A DNA stretch of 44,650 nucleotides from Zhongshania aliphaticivorans (lineage in GTDB: Bacteria; Pseudomonadota; Gammaproteobacteria; Pseudomonadales; Spongiibacteraceae): assembly GCF_902705855.1 (NCBI RefSeq), contig NZ_CACSIJ010000011.1, forward strand, positions 185,705 through 230,354, given 5' to 3'. This document shows, one piece after another, positions 32,673-40,893 of this stretch. The notes below the pieces were generated by a model, which was not told where the DNA came from, did no database searches, and saw only the letters and a program-made list of their open reading frames with translations. The stretch's first letter is position 1, and the number at the start of each line of letters is the position of its first letter. The position numbers were made by a program, and so were the translations under genes.

Positions 32673-33194
32673 GTGCTGGAACTGTATCTTGGTGGTGCGC
32701 GGTCAGGTAAAAGTCGCCTAGCGGAGCAGCGTATTTGCACTGCTGCAAGCGACGTTCAACGCATATACATCGCGACGGCCACTGCCGGTGACGAAGAAAT
32801 GACGGCGCGGATTGCCCATCATCAACACCAGCGCCGCGATGATGGCTGGCAAACCGTGGAAGCGCCGGAAGAACTCGCAGCGGCAATTCGCAATAGCGCG
32901 ACCGCGAATACCGCAATTTTGGTAGATTGCCTAACACTGTGGTTAAGTAATTGGCTGATGAAAGACGATTTGCCATGTTGGCACACGGTGCGTGCTGAGT
33001 TTTACCAAGTTTTACAGCGCGCCGAAGGTCATATTGTTTTAGTAAGTAATGAGGTGGGGCAGGGAATTGTGCCACTGGGAACATTAAGTCGGCAGTTTGT
33101 TGACGAATCGGGACGCTTGCATCAGGACCTCGCTGCCATGGCAGATCGGGTCGTGCTGGTAACGGCGGGTTTAGAGCAAGTTCTGAAAGGGTAA
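32673..33194 (+). CDS. cobU: Bifunctional adenosylcobinamide kinase/guanylyltransferase
   Basis: CobU phosphorylates adenosylcobinamide and then attaches GMP, activating it for attachment of the lower ligand. About 173 residues: Walker A GGARSGKSRLAEQ near the N-terminus, YIATATAGDEEM, RIAHHQHQRRDDGW with the guanylylated His region, VDCLTLWLSNWL and VSNEVGQGIVP. The GTG at 32673 is chosen because GGGGAG lies seven bases upstream; an in-frame ATG at 32658 lacks a site. The gene starts 100 bases from the divergent adenosyltransferase gene. cobT follows after four bases. Confidence 0.93.
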   Translation: MLELYLGGARSGKSRLAEQRICTAASDVQRIYIATATAGDEEMTARIAHHQHQRRDDGWQTVEAPEELAAAIRNSATANTAILVDCLTLWLSNWLMKDDLPCWHTVRAEFYQVLQRAEGHIVLVSNEVGQGIVPLGTLSRQFVDESGRLHQDLAAMADRVVLVTAGLEQVLKG

Positions 33195-33198
33195 CGGT

Positions 33199-34245
33199 AT
33201 GTCACATTGGTATGAGGAGTCGGCGCCAGAAGCTGACGAAGAATTCCGCGCGGCTGCGCAGGCGCGACAGGCTAGTTTGACTAAGCCGCTGGGTGCTTTG
33301 GGTAGGTTAGAAGATGTTGCTATTCAATTGTCTGCGGTGCAGCGCACCTTAGAGCCCCACGTCGATAAAGCATTAATTGCGGTGTTTGCGGGCGACCACG
33401 GTGTGACTACCGAGGATGTATCTGCCTACCCGCAGTCGGTGACATCTGAAATGGTGCGCAACTTCGCCAATGGCGGCGCGGCGATTAGCGTTTTGGCCAA
33501 GGCGATGGGTGTCGATTTTAAAGTGATTAATGTAGGCACTGTGTACGCACTGGAAGACTTGCCCAATGTTTTTGATATGCGCGTGAGTGCTGGCACTCAG
33601 AATATGTGCGTGACCGAAGCCATGACCATGGAGCAGTGCGAAGAAGCCATGGCCGTAGGAAGAGATATTATTGACCAAGCCGGTGACATTGACGTGTTTA
33701 TCGGTGGTGAGATGGGTATAGGTAATAGCACCTCGGCAGCGGCATTGGCTGTGGCACATACACGCCTATCTGCAACGGCGATGGTCGGGCGGGGCACGGG
33801 TATTAGTGACCAGATGCTGGCGAAAAAATCAGCGGTAGTTACCCGCGCTATGTCGCGGCATCTGCCCCATATGAAAAATGGTATGGAAGTCATACGTCGC
33901 ATTGGTGGGTACGAAATTAATGCCTTGGTGGGCGCCTATATTCGCGCGGCACAGAAGGGCGTAGCGGTATTGGTAGACGGTTATATTTGCACGGCGGCAG
34001 CCATGTCAGCGGTAAGAATAAACCCCTCAATTCGGCCGTGGTTATTTTTCTCCCACTGCTCGGCAGAGCCTGGTCACAGCCGTTTGCTTAATAAAATGGA
34101 AGCAGAGCCATTATTGCAATTGGATATGCGCTTGGGCGAGGGCAGTGGTGCCGCACTGGCACTGCCGATTATGCAGGCGGCCTGCCGATTGCAAAAAGAA
34201 ATGGCGAGCTTTGAACAAGCTGGCGTAAGTCGTGGAAGTAATTAA
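33199..34245 (+). CDS. cobT: Nicotinate-nucleotide-dimethylbenzimidazole phosphoribosyltransferase
   Basis: CobT makes alpha-ribazole phosphate from dimethylbenzimidazole and nicotinate mononucleotide, activating the cobalamin lower ligand. The 348-residue protein has the length of the Salmonella enzyme. Visible are TKPLGALGRLEDVA near the N-terminus, FAGDHGVTTEDVSAYPQ (about 64-80), FIGGEMGIGNSTSAAA, GRGTGISDQ and the C-terminal LDMRLGEGSGAALALP with the catalytic Glu. It lies four bases after cobU and 15 before cobC, so the three form one operon. Confidence 0.95.
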   Translation: MSHWYEESAPEADEEFRAAAQARQASLTKPLGALGRLEDVAIQLSAVQRTLEPHVDKALIAVFAGDHGVTTEDVSAYPQSVTSEMVRNFANGGAAISVLAKAMGVDFKVINVGTVYALEDLPNVFDMRVSAGTQNMCVTEAMTMEQCEEAMAVGRDIIDQAGDIDVFIGGEMGIGNSTSAAALAVAHTRLSATAMVGRGTGISDQMLAKKSAVVTRAMSRHLPHMKNGMEVIRRIGGYEINALVGAYIRAAQKGVAVLVDGYICTAAAMSAVRINPSIRPWLFFSHCSAEPGHSRLLNKMEAEPLLQLDMRLGEGSGAALALPIMQAACRLQKEMASFEQAGVSRGSN

Positions 34246-34260
34246 AGCAGGGCTTTCGCT

Positions 34261-34872
34261 ATGGCTAAAGTGACCACAACTCATATCGATTTATTGCGCC
34301 ACGGCGCCTGCGAGGGTGGTGAGATCTTTCGTGGCAGTACCGATGTGGCGCTTAGTGAGCTTGGTTGGCAGCAAATGCGCGACAAGGTCGCGACTATGGG
34401 TGACGGTGGCTGGGACAATATTGTCAGCTCACCGCTGCAGCGCTGTCAGCGTTTTGCAGAAATGCTGGCAGCGGAGCGCAAAACGCCCCTAGCAGTGCGT
34501 GAAGATCTACGAGAGATGCACTTTGGTGAGTGGGAAGGTTTAGCCCACGATGTTGCGCGTCAACGCTTTCCTCAGGAGTGGGCGGATTTTTGGGAATCCC
34601 CCGCTGAAGCTAGTCCGCCAAACGGCGAAGCGATGCCGGATTTCTGCCAGCGCATCACCACTGAATTAGACACGGTTGCTGACGAGCATAAAGGCCAGTC
34701 GGTATTACTGGTAGTGCACGGCGCGGTGATCCGCGTGATGATCTGTCATTGGCTGGGCATGCCAATGGGAGCGATGACCCGCTTGGGCGTGCCCTATGCA
34801 GGGCTCACGCGCTTTACGGTATATCACCAAGATGGCAAGGCGCCGTGGGTGCAGTTAGCAAGCCATTACTAG
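34261..34872 (+). CDS. cobC: Alpha-ribazole phosphatase (histidine phosphatase family)
   Basis: A 203-residue member of the histidine phosphatase superfamily. The catalytic RHG is in LLRHGACEGGEIFRGSTDV (residues 12-30, partly), with SSPLQRC, the acid catalyst region REMHFGEWEG and VVHGAVIRVM as second His. The FRGSTDVALSELGW stretch is typical of CobC. It removes phosphate from alpha-ribazole-5'-phosphate, or the phosphate of adenosylcobalamin-5'-phosphate. Annotation as CobC rather than generic phosphoglycerate mutase-like rests on the operon with cobU and cobT. No cobS lies next to it in this window. Confidence 0.9.
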   Translation: MAKVTTTHIDLLRHGACEGGEIFRGSTDVALSELGWQQMRDKVATMGDGGWDNIVSSPLQRCQRFAEMLAAERKTPLAVREDLREMHFGEWEGLAHDVARQRFPQEWADFWESPAEASPPNGEAMPDFCQRITTELDTVADEHKGQSVLLVVHGAVIRVMICHWLGMPMGAMTRLGVPYAGLTRFTVYHQDGKAPWVQLASHY

Positions 34873-34886
34873 TTTAAAAAAATTGG

Positions 34887-35327
34887 TTACTGGTTCTCTA
34901 GGCTACCCGAAGCATGGAAGATTTCGGGCGCTGAAATTGCGCGGCTGCCAACAATAAACCACTTGCCGTCACGGCGTTCGAATTGATATTCCGCGTGGTG
35001 AACCTGACTTTCACCCGCCGAGAATTTCCCGAAGCTGCTTTTATATTGCAGATACGCGACGTTGAACGGCTCTAGCCTGCGCAGACTGACTACTGTATCG
35101 AAATCTTCTGGAAAGCGCATTCTGACGTCGACGGTTGCCATACCGGTGGTTTCGCCACTCTCGATGGTTCTCACCGTTATGTCTTCTACGGTGAAAATCG
35201 GTGGCGAGGCTAAGCTTTCAAGATTGTCACGCAGCAAATTTTTAACCAGATAGTCGGTGAACGGAATTGGTTTGCTGCTACAGGATATGAGAAAAATACA
35301 GGCCGCAAAAATTACTAACTTTTTCAT
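34887..35327 (-). CDS. Small lipoprotein of unknown function
   Basis: About 146 residues. An ATG at 35327 gives a clean lipoprotein signal, KKLVIFAACIFLISC, with lipobox LISC (Cys16); a longer in-frame start at 35390 would place a basic tail before it and is unlikely. The mature protein is probably a small alpha-beta domain with several strands (TVRTIES, TVDVRMRFP, HAEYQFERRDGKWFIVGS), reminiscent of NTF2-like or SnoaL-like folds, but no family is recognised with confidence. It is divergent from the PhoD-type phosphatase gene and the shared gap contains Pho-box-like half sites. Confidence 0.75.
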   Translation of the reverse strand: MKKLVIFAACIFLISCSSKPIPFTDYLVKNLLRDNLESLASPPIFTVEDITVRTIESGETTGMATVDVRMRFPEDFDTVVSLRRLEPFNVAYLQYKSSFGKFSAGESQVHHAEYQFERRDGKWFIVGSRAISAPEIFHASGSLENQ

Positions 35328-35344
35328 ATGACGACGGTGTCTCC

Positions 35345-35425
35345 GTGACTTTTTAGTGACAAAACTAACACTGAAATCTATTTGTAACACCGTGAAGTTA
35401 TCATTCTGTTACTTTTTGATGACAG
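35345..35425. promoter_or_regulatory. Pho-box-like half sites between the lipoprotein and phosphatase genes
   Basis: The gap contains GTGAC at 35345-35349 and again at 35356-35360, exactly 11 bases apart (the spacing of Pho-box half sites), CTGTTAC at 35406-35412 and ATGACAG at 35419-35425, whose complement CTGTCAT equals the consensus half site. The repeats are imperfect and on both strands, so PhoB control is only a suggestion, helped by the two phosphatase genes downstream. Confidence 0.3.
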
Positions 35426-35441
35426 CACGAGTGAGTTTTCC

Positions 35442-37076
35442 GTGAAGCGACGACATTTCCTCCGCGCAATGACCACGGCGTCTATTGCGGTGCCAATATT
35501 GACAGCCTGTGGCGGTAACAGCAATTCCGGTTCGAGGTCGTCTCCGCCGAATCCGCCGGTTTCAGACCTTAAAATTTCATTTGTTCATGGTGTCGCTAGT
35601 GGTGATCCGTTGGATGACCGCATCATCTTGTGGACACGGGTGACACCCGAGGACGAGACAGTCAGAGCAATTAATGTCTTATGCGAGGTAGCAGAAGATC
35701 CAGAGTTTAATAGCATTGTATTGGCCGAAGTCTTTACCACTAACGTCGAGCGAGATTACACGGTTAAATTTGATGCGGCTGGTTTATTGTCAGAGCAGCA
35801 TTACTGGTATCGCTTCTCTGTGGGTGAACAGCTGTCGCCGGTGGGCCGTGCGCAGACGCTACCTATGCCGGGTCAGTATGCCGAACGCTTGCGTTATGCA
35901 GTATGTTCTTGCAGTAGCTACCCACACGGCTATTTCTCGGTTTACCGAATGATCGCCAACCGCACAGATCTAGACTTTGTGCTGCATTTGGGTGACTACA
36001 TTTATGAGTATGGCGATAGCCAATATGGCGACAATGCCCAGCGCTTGCTCGATCCGCCGCACGAAATTTTAGTACTAGACGATTATCGCCGCCGTTATGC
36101 ACATTATCGTAAAGATCTCGATCTGCAGGCGGTACATCAAATCCATCCTTTTATAACCGTGTGGGATGACCATGAGTCTGCTAACGACTCCTACAAAGAC
36201 GGTGCAGAAAATCATAATGAGGGCGAGGGAGAGTGGAGTGAGCGCAAAGCGCAAGCGATACAAGCTTACTTCGAGTGGATGCCAATTCGCCCGCCGACTG
36301 AGAGTGAAGACAGTATTTACCGCGCCTTTCGCTATGGTGATTTAGCTGATTTTATGATGCTGGATACGCGCTTAGAGGGGCGGGCTAAACAGTTGGATAA
36401 TCCGGTAGATCCCGCTCGTGGTGATGCCCGCGACTTGCTCGGCCAAACTCAAAAGGAGTGGTTTAAAAATAAGCTGGCAACGGCCCAAGGTCAGTGGAAG
36501 TTTGTTGGTCAGCAGGTGATGTTTGCCCAATTGCAATTGCTAGAGATTCAACGTTTGTTACCGGGTGTGCCGACCAATGAGTTTAGCCCGCTAGTGGCGA
36601 TTAATATGGATCAGTGGGATGGTTATCCAGTCGAGCGTGAAGAAATACTCGATTTTGTCGACGAAAACAGCATTAAGAATATGGTTGTACTAACTGGTGA
36701 TATTCACACTAGTTGGGCCAGCGAATTATATAAAAGCAGCGCAGTAGTCACCGGTGGTGTATTTGAAGAGCCGCTGGGTGTTGAATTTGTTGCCCCTAGC
36801 GTGACGTCACCGGGCTTTCCAGATGGTGCGGCTGAGTTAGTGTCTGCGGTATTGCCGGTGGTGAATCCGCATATGAAGTACACAGATTTAAAAAATCACG
36901 GGTTTATACTTATAGATGTCAATCATCAACGCGTCCAAGCTGAATTTTACTACGCCGCGAGTATTGATTCGGCAGAGCAGTCGGGGGTGGAATCCACCAA
37001 GGTAAAAACACTGGCTGTAAATAGCGGAAGTAGCAGGATTATTGAAGATACTCCGGTGTCTTATCCTAAAGTGTGA
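35442..37076 (+). CDS. phoD: PhoD-type alkaline phosphatase (Tat-exported, lipid-anchored)
   Basis: A 544-residue phosphodiesterase/phosphomonoesterase of the PhoD family, which frees phosphate from organic esters outside the cytoplasm using Fe and Ca. The N-terminus has a twin-arginine signal (KRRHFLRA, residues 2-9) and a lipobox LTAC (Cys23), so it is likely a Tat-exported lipoprotein. A PhoD_N domain (about 45-140) with FVHGVASGDPL is followed by the catalytic domain with HLGDYIYEYGDSQYG, the WDDHE motif and TGDIHTSW near the C-terminus. The start is GTG at 35442 with no obvious ribosome site. A second phosphatase gene follows 69 bases later. Confidence 0.93.
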   Translation: MKRRHFLRAMTTASIAVPILTACGGNSNSGSRSSPPNPPVSDLKISFVHGVASGDPLDDRIILWTRVTPEDETVRAINVLCEVAEDPEFNSIVLAEVFTTNVERDYTVKFDAAGLLSEQHYWYRFSVGEQLSPVGRAQTLPMPGQYAERLRYAVCSCSSYPHGYFSVYRMIANRTDLDFVLHLGDYIYEYGDSQYGDNAQRLLDPPHEILVLDDYRRRYAHYRKDLDLQAVHQIHPFITVWDDHESANDSYKDGAENHNEGEGEWSERKAQAIQAYFEWMPIRPPTESEDSIYRAFRYGDLADFMMLDTRLEGRAKQLDNPVDPARGDARDLLGQTQKEWFKNKLATAQGQWKFVGQQVMFAQLQLLEIQRLLPGVPTNEFSPLVAINMDQWDGYPVEREEILDFVDENSIKNMVVLTGDIHTSWASELYKSSAVVTGGVFEEPLGVEFVAPSVTSPGFPDGAAELVSAVLPVVNPHMKYTDLKNHGFILIDVNHQRVQAEFYYAASIDSAEQSGVESTKVKTLAVNSGSSRIIEDTPVSYPKV

Positions 37077-37145
37077 TCGTCTCTGTAGATTTTAGAGTCA
37101 TTCTAACGGTATTTTCGTGTTGCGAAAGAATGTGAGAGAAATGTG

Positions 37146-39284
37146 ATGAAATATATTAATAGCTCAATTCTCCTTGTTGTCATGATGAGCTTGGCGGCCT
37201 GCGGTGGTTCGTCTTCTAAAGGCTCTTCTTCAAATAATGCTGGGCCAGTGGGTGGCGATATTGTCGATGAAACCCCCTCAGGTGGGACGCCCACAGATGA
37301 AACTCCAGACGGTGAAACTCCCACGGGTGAAACGCCTGACGGCGGAACTCCAGTAGGGGAAACCCCAGGCGGTGAGACTCCAGACGAAGTCACTGAGCCG
37401 GTTGCGGTAAGAATGATCTTGATCGGCGACGGCGGCAGCGGTAGCGCTGGTGCGTATGCAGTGGGTGAGGCCGTTGCTAAAGTCTGTGCCGCAAAAGGGT
37501 GTGATCTAGTCTTAGGGCTTGGCGACAATATTTATGAGTCTGGCGTTAGCTCTGAACTTGATCCGCAATTTGAAGAAAAGTTTGAATTACCATTTGCGCC
37601 TATCGACCTGCCCTTCTATATGGTTTTAGGTAACCACGACAATAGTGGTTTCTTCGGCGGTGACGGTGCAAACAACTCGAATGGCGACTATCAGGTTGAC
37701 TACCATTACCGCGATGCCTTGCACCCAGATCAGCCTCGTCAAACCCAGCGTTGGAATATGCCAGCCCGTTACTATCGCGTAGCCAAGGGCGGCGACGCGG
37801 CGGCACCTTTGATCGAACTATTTGCGGTGGATTCCAATCAAGTCGCTGGTGGATTCCCGGACAGTGACGAAAATTTTTCTTATAACTCTTATGGCTTGGC
37901 GCAGGCTCAATGGCTGAAAGATGCCATGGCAAATAGCAAAGCGAAATGGAAAATCGCCTTCGCCCATCATCCTTATGTTTCAAATGGCTCCCACGGTAAT
38001 GCCGGTAATTACGATGGCGTGCCGGGCTTTGTGGCGCCGGTGTTGGCGGGCAGTCGCTATAAAGCATTTTTGGAAGAAACGATTTGTGATAAAGCTGATT
38101 TCTTTTTTGCCGGCCATGACCATGATCTGCAATGGCTAATGCCGGTAGCGTCATGTGGTAAAACGGGATTTGTGGTTTCTGGTGCAGCGAGTAAAACCCG
38201 CAGTTTGGAAAATCGTGACGACAATGCGGTGTACTACGAAAAAGGCGATAGCTACGGCTTTGTTTGGGTAGAGATCAAGGGCGACAAAATGCTTGGCGAA
38301 GTCTACCAAGTCGACCCCGATGATGCTGCGCTAGGCCTGGGTTCATTTAGTGCGCCACAACCGGCATTTCGTCGAGAACAAACGCAGATGGCTGCTGTTG
38401 GTTTACCCGAGTCGGATGGCTTCACAAACCCTTTAGAGGGTGAGTCGAATTTCGATGTGACCGATCAAGAGGGAAACCTCGATCCGGTACAAACCCAATT
38501 CGCAGCCGGTTTTGCGACTTTGGCAGGCGCCATTCCAGAAGAGAATTTGGCCGGTGTGGTCGCTGCAGTGGGTGAGTCTGGCAATGCCCTATTGGAAGTC
38601 GTGGATTCACTGTTAAGCGGATTGCAAGGCGCAGCCACCGAACAAAACCCCGAATTGGTGCTGGCCGGTGGCGAGCGCGCCAGTCAGGCCTTGTTATACG
38701 CGTTGCAGAATTTGCAGAGCGCAATACCAGCACCTAGTGCAGAGGGTCTGCCTGCGCCCTTCGATCAACTTGCGGCGGCAATGGAGCAATTTACTGGTGA
38801 GGCGGGTAACGGAGATGATGTTACGAGTGCTGATCTTCGTAGCCTTACCGATCCGCTCAATAATTTAGCAGCCAATATTCAGGGCATTGTCGACAGTATT
38901 GAGGAAGAAGGTGGCAGCGTGCCGGTGGCTGGCGGCGCTCTGAGTTTACTGTCTGAACTGCTGTTTGATGTGACCCGCGTTATCGATGCGGTGGGTAATG
39001 TTAGTAGTAGCGAATTAGGGCAGGTGCTGGTATCGACGACTGATGATTTGCTTTCTAATTTATTGTTGAAAGTTGTACCTATCGAGGAGTTCGCACCGGC
39101 AGAAGTCAGCAGTGCGATCGGGCTTGGCCCAGACTTTATAAGCAGTGGCCTGCTTCTTGTGGTGCGCGAAGTGACCTACACCCTTGATACTACGGTGTTG
39201 CAATCATTGCTACAGGGCTTGGGTGGGCTGCCACTGCCTGGCTTAGGTGGGTTGTTTGATGGCTTGTCTGGACTTGGTGGGTAA
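37146..39284 (+). CDS. Purple-acid-phosphatase-like lipoprotein with long unrecognised C-terminal region
   Basis: A 712-residue lipoprotein: lipobox LAAC (Cys19), a Thr/Pro/Glu/Gly linker with repeated ETPxGxTP units (about 40-80), a metallophosphatase domain (about 86-390) and a C-terminal region (about 430-712) that I do not recognise. Metal motifs are GDGG (94-97), GDNIY (126-130, with the Tyr typical of purple acid phosphatases), GNHD (162-165), AHHPY (273-277) and GHDH (323-326), resembling TRAP/ACP5-type enzymes. The C-terminal part is helical-looking, rich in Leu, Gly and Ala with few charged residues, and ends in GLGGLPLPGLGGLFDGL. ATG at 37146 preferred to GTG at 37143 (GAGAG upstream). 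Tandem with phoD. Confidence 0.88.
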   Translation: MKYINSSILLVVMMSLAACGGSSSKGSSSNNAGPVGGDIVDETPSGGTPTDETPDGETPTGETPDGGTPVGETPGGETPDEVTEPVAVRMILIGDGGSGSAGAYAVGEAVAKVCAAKGCDLVLGLGDNIYESGVSSELDPQFEEKFELPFAPIDLPFYMVLGNHDNSGFFGGDGANNSNGDYQVDYHYRDALHPDQPRQTQRWNMPARYYRVAKGGDAAAPLIELFAVDSNQVAGGFPDSDENFSYNSYGLAQAQWLKDAMANSKAKWKIAFAHHPYVSNGSHGNAGNYDGVPGFVAPVLAGSRYKAFLEETICDKADFFFAGHDHDLQWLMPVASCGKTGFVVSGAASKTRSLENRDDNAVYYEKGDSYGFVWVEIKGDKMLGEVYQVDPDDAALGLGSFSAPQPAFRREQTQMAAVGLPESDGFTNPLEGESNFDVTDQEGNLDPVQTQFAAGFATLAGAIPEENLAGVVAAVGESGNALLEVVDSLLSGLQGAATEQNPELVLAGGERASQALLYALQNLQSAIPAPSAEGLPAPFDQLAAAMEQFTGEAGNGDDVTSADLRSLTDPLNNLAANIQGIVDSIEEEGGSVPVAGGALSLLSELLFDVTRVIDAVGNVSSSELGQVLVSTTDDLLSNLLLKVVPIEEFAPAEVSSAIGLGPDFISSGLLLVVREVTYTLDTTVLQSLLQGLGGLPLPGLGGLFDGLSGLGG
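37263..37388 (+). repeat. Degenerate in-frame repeat coding the ETPxG linker
   Basis: Tandem variants of a roughly 15-base unit encode ETPDG/ETPTG/GGTPV-type pentapeptides (residues about 40-80 of the phosphatase). Units differ by a few bases and some by codon. Such low-complexity linkers change length by slippage. They separate the lipid anchor from the catalytic domain. Confidence 0.75.
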
Positions 39285-39295
39285 TTCTTAGCTAG

Positions 39296-39321
39296 CCGAA
39301 GTCTTACTTGTAAGGCTTCGG
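39296..39321. terminator. Hairpin between the phosphatase gene and holA
   Basis: CCGAAGTCTTAC (39296-39307) pairs with GTAAGGCTTCGG (39310-39321): 12 base pairs including one G-T pair, with a very short loop (the inner pairs would open to give TTG-type loop). It lies between convergent genes. No T-run on either side, so bidirectional termination is only likely by position. Confidence 0.5.
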
Positions 39322-39352
39322 TGATGAAAGAATTTAGTAGAGCATTTTGTAC

Positions 39353-40375
39353 TTAGATTAATTCGTTCAGTTTTTGACCGGCCAGTAGCGAGACTAAATT
39401 AGCAAACAGTATCGTGCTGTTTTCTTTGCTCTGACCTTTTTGTGCAGCGTCAACGCGGCTTGCTAACAACAGAAGTTTACCGAGCTGCGCACTTTTTAAA
39501 CGCCGTAAAGTACTTTTATAAAGTGCTTTGCGTTTATCCCACACGCGGGCGTTATCTAATACGCGATCTATACCGCCGCCTTGCTCTAATTGCTGGGCGC
39601 ATTGGTATAGGTTGCGAATTTCTCGGGTAACTGCGCCAAGCATGGCGATGTCTTCGCCGCCCTCTGCCAGTAAGCTGTTTAACATTTGCAGGGCATTGCC
39701 TGCGTTGCCGGTTAATGCGGTGTCAATTAGTTTGAACACATCATAACGCGCGCTGCTGGCAACGGCATTGGCTACCACATCGGCGGTAATAGTTTGATCG
39801 CCCGCGAGAATTTTAAGTTTAGAAATTTCTTGGTCGGCGGCAAGTAGGTTCCCTTCAACGCGATCGGCAAGTAATTGCACGGCGTCGCTGTCGGCGCTTA
39901 AGCCAATATTGCGCATGCGCTGCATAATCCAATTGTTTAGATGTTGACGGTCTATTGGCCACACTTGAATAACAGCGCCTGCGCCGTCTATCGCTTTTAC
40001 CCACTTGCTGTTCATGCTGCGGCTGTCGAGTTTGCCGCAGCTCACTAAGAGAATATTACTGCCGTCAGCATGTTGCAGATATTCCTGTAATGCGGCGGAG
40101 CTTTTTTGATCCATCTTGCTGTCGCCAAGTCGTAATTCAATGAGCTTGCGCTCGCCGAATAATGACATGGACTGGCCTGCATCTAGCAGCTGGCCCCAGT
40201 CAAAGCTACGGTCAACATTGAGCACTTCGCGTTCACTAATACCTTGTGTCCGGCAATGCTGGCGGATGTTGTCGCAGCATTCTTGGGTAATGAGCAGCTC
40301 TTCGCCACAGACCAAATATGCTGGTAACAATTGCTTGCTTAAATGACCGGCGAGTTGCTCTGAGCGCACCCGCAT
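39353..40375 (-). CDS. holA: DNA polymerase III delta subunit
   Basis: HolA is the clamp-opening delta subunit of the DNA polymerase III clamp loader. The 340-residue protein matches the family by length, by the N-terminal AYLVCGEELLITQECCDNIR segment (about 18-37, partly), the SMSLFGERKLIELRLGD stretch that contacts the beta clamp, and the C-terminal helical domain with AVTREIRNLYQCAQQLE and KRKALYKSTLRRL. The ATG shares one base with the lptE stop, and the three genes leuS-lptE-holA are the classic gammaproteobacterial order. nadD, which often follows, is not present here. Confidence 0.95.
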   Translation of the reverse strand: MRVRSEQLAGHLSKQLLPAYLVCGEELLITQECCDNIRQHCRTQGISEREVLNVDRSFDWGQLLDAGQSMSLFGERKLIELRLGDSKMDQKSSAALQEYLQHADGSNILLVSCGKLDSRSMNSKWVKAIDGAGAVIQVWPIDRQHLNNWIMQRMRNIGLSADSDAVQLLADRVEGNLLAADQEISKLKILAGDQTITADVVANAVASSARYDVFKLIDTALTGNAGNALQMLNSLLAEGGEDIAMLGAVTREIRNLYQCAQQLEQGGGIDRVLDNARVWDKRKALYKSTLRRLKSAQLGKLLLLASRVDAAQKGQSKENSTILFANLVSLLAGQKLNELI

Positions 40376-40893
40376 TAGGGCGCTTCTTGAATTTGATGTG
40401 ACCAGAATTCGACTTGGCGGGCGAGACGAATACTCAGTTGTTCACGCATTTCAGCGCGAACAATGGTCGATTCGGTTTCTTCACCAACGGGATTGTCAGG
40501 GTCGTTTACGATTAGGCGACGTTGCTGAATGGTATGCGGTCCGCGCAGGTTTTTGCCGTCGGGGCTTTGCAGCTCGATGCTGGCAGATTCAAATAGCGCA
40601 TATTCGGCATCGCGAGCTTCACGATCCAAGGCGACACTGCGTTTGTCTTCATCCAGTAATTTTACGATAACAATGAGTTTGGCATTTTTGCGACTCTTGC
40701 TAACGATAACATCGTTAATCGCAAATTGGCGTTTTAAGGAGAGGCTCAGCTCTTGGCTGGCACGGTCACTAACAACATAAATTGGCTGCAAGGACGCGTC
40801 AATACTGGTGTCGCCGCGCAGGGCGAAACCACAGCCTGCAAGTATCAAGCAGGCTGTTGCGATGAGTGTGTTAGCAGCTAGTTTAGTTAGCAA
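40375..40893 (-). CDS. lptE: LPS-assembly lipoprotein LptE
   Basis: LptE is an outer-membrane lipoprotein that plugs the LptD barrel and helps deliver lipopolysaccharide to the cell surface. The 172-residue product has lipobox LAGC (Cys21) followed by GFALRG, the usual LptE start of the mature protein, and strands such as [20 protein letters not shown] and [13 protein letters not shown]. The first 11 bases overlap the end of leuS, and holA overlaps its stop by one base. Sequence conservation is low in this family, but the lipobox, length and neighbours agree. Confidence 0.93.
   Translation of the reverse strand: MLTKLAANTLIATACLILAGCGFALRGDTSIDASLQPIYVVSDRASQELSLSLKRQFAINDVIVSKSRKNAKLIVIVKLLDEDKRSVALDREARDAEYALFESASIELQSPDGKNLRGPHTIQQRRLIVNDPDNPVGEETESTIVRAEMREQLSIRLARQVEFWSHQIQEAP

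Noticed and set aside
32770-32800. GCCACTG string resembling part of a B12-box.
   Set aside because: It lies inside cobU coding sequence and lacks the rest of a cobalamin riboswitch; no such element is seen upstream of cobU.
32626-33084. Leftward ORF of 152 codons opposite cobU.
   Set aside because: Shadow of a well supported gene with no own start signal or motif.
37103-38154. Leftward ORFs of 141 and 184 codons opposite the phosphatase gene.
   Set aside because: The first is the antisense of the ETPxG repeat (Ser/Pro-rich by composition); the second is opposite a conserved catalytic domain.
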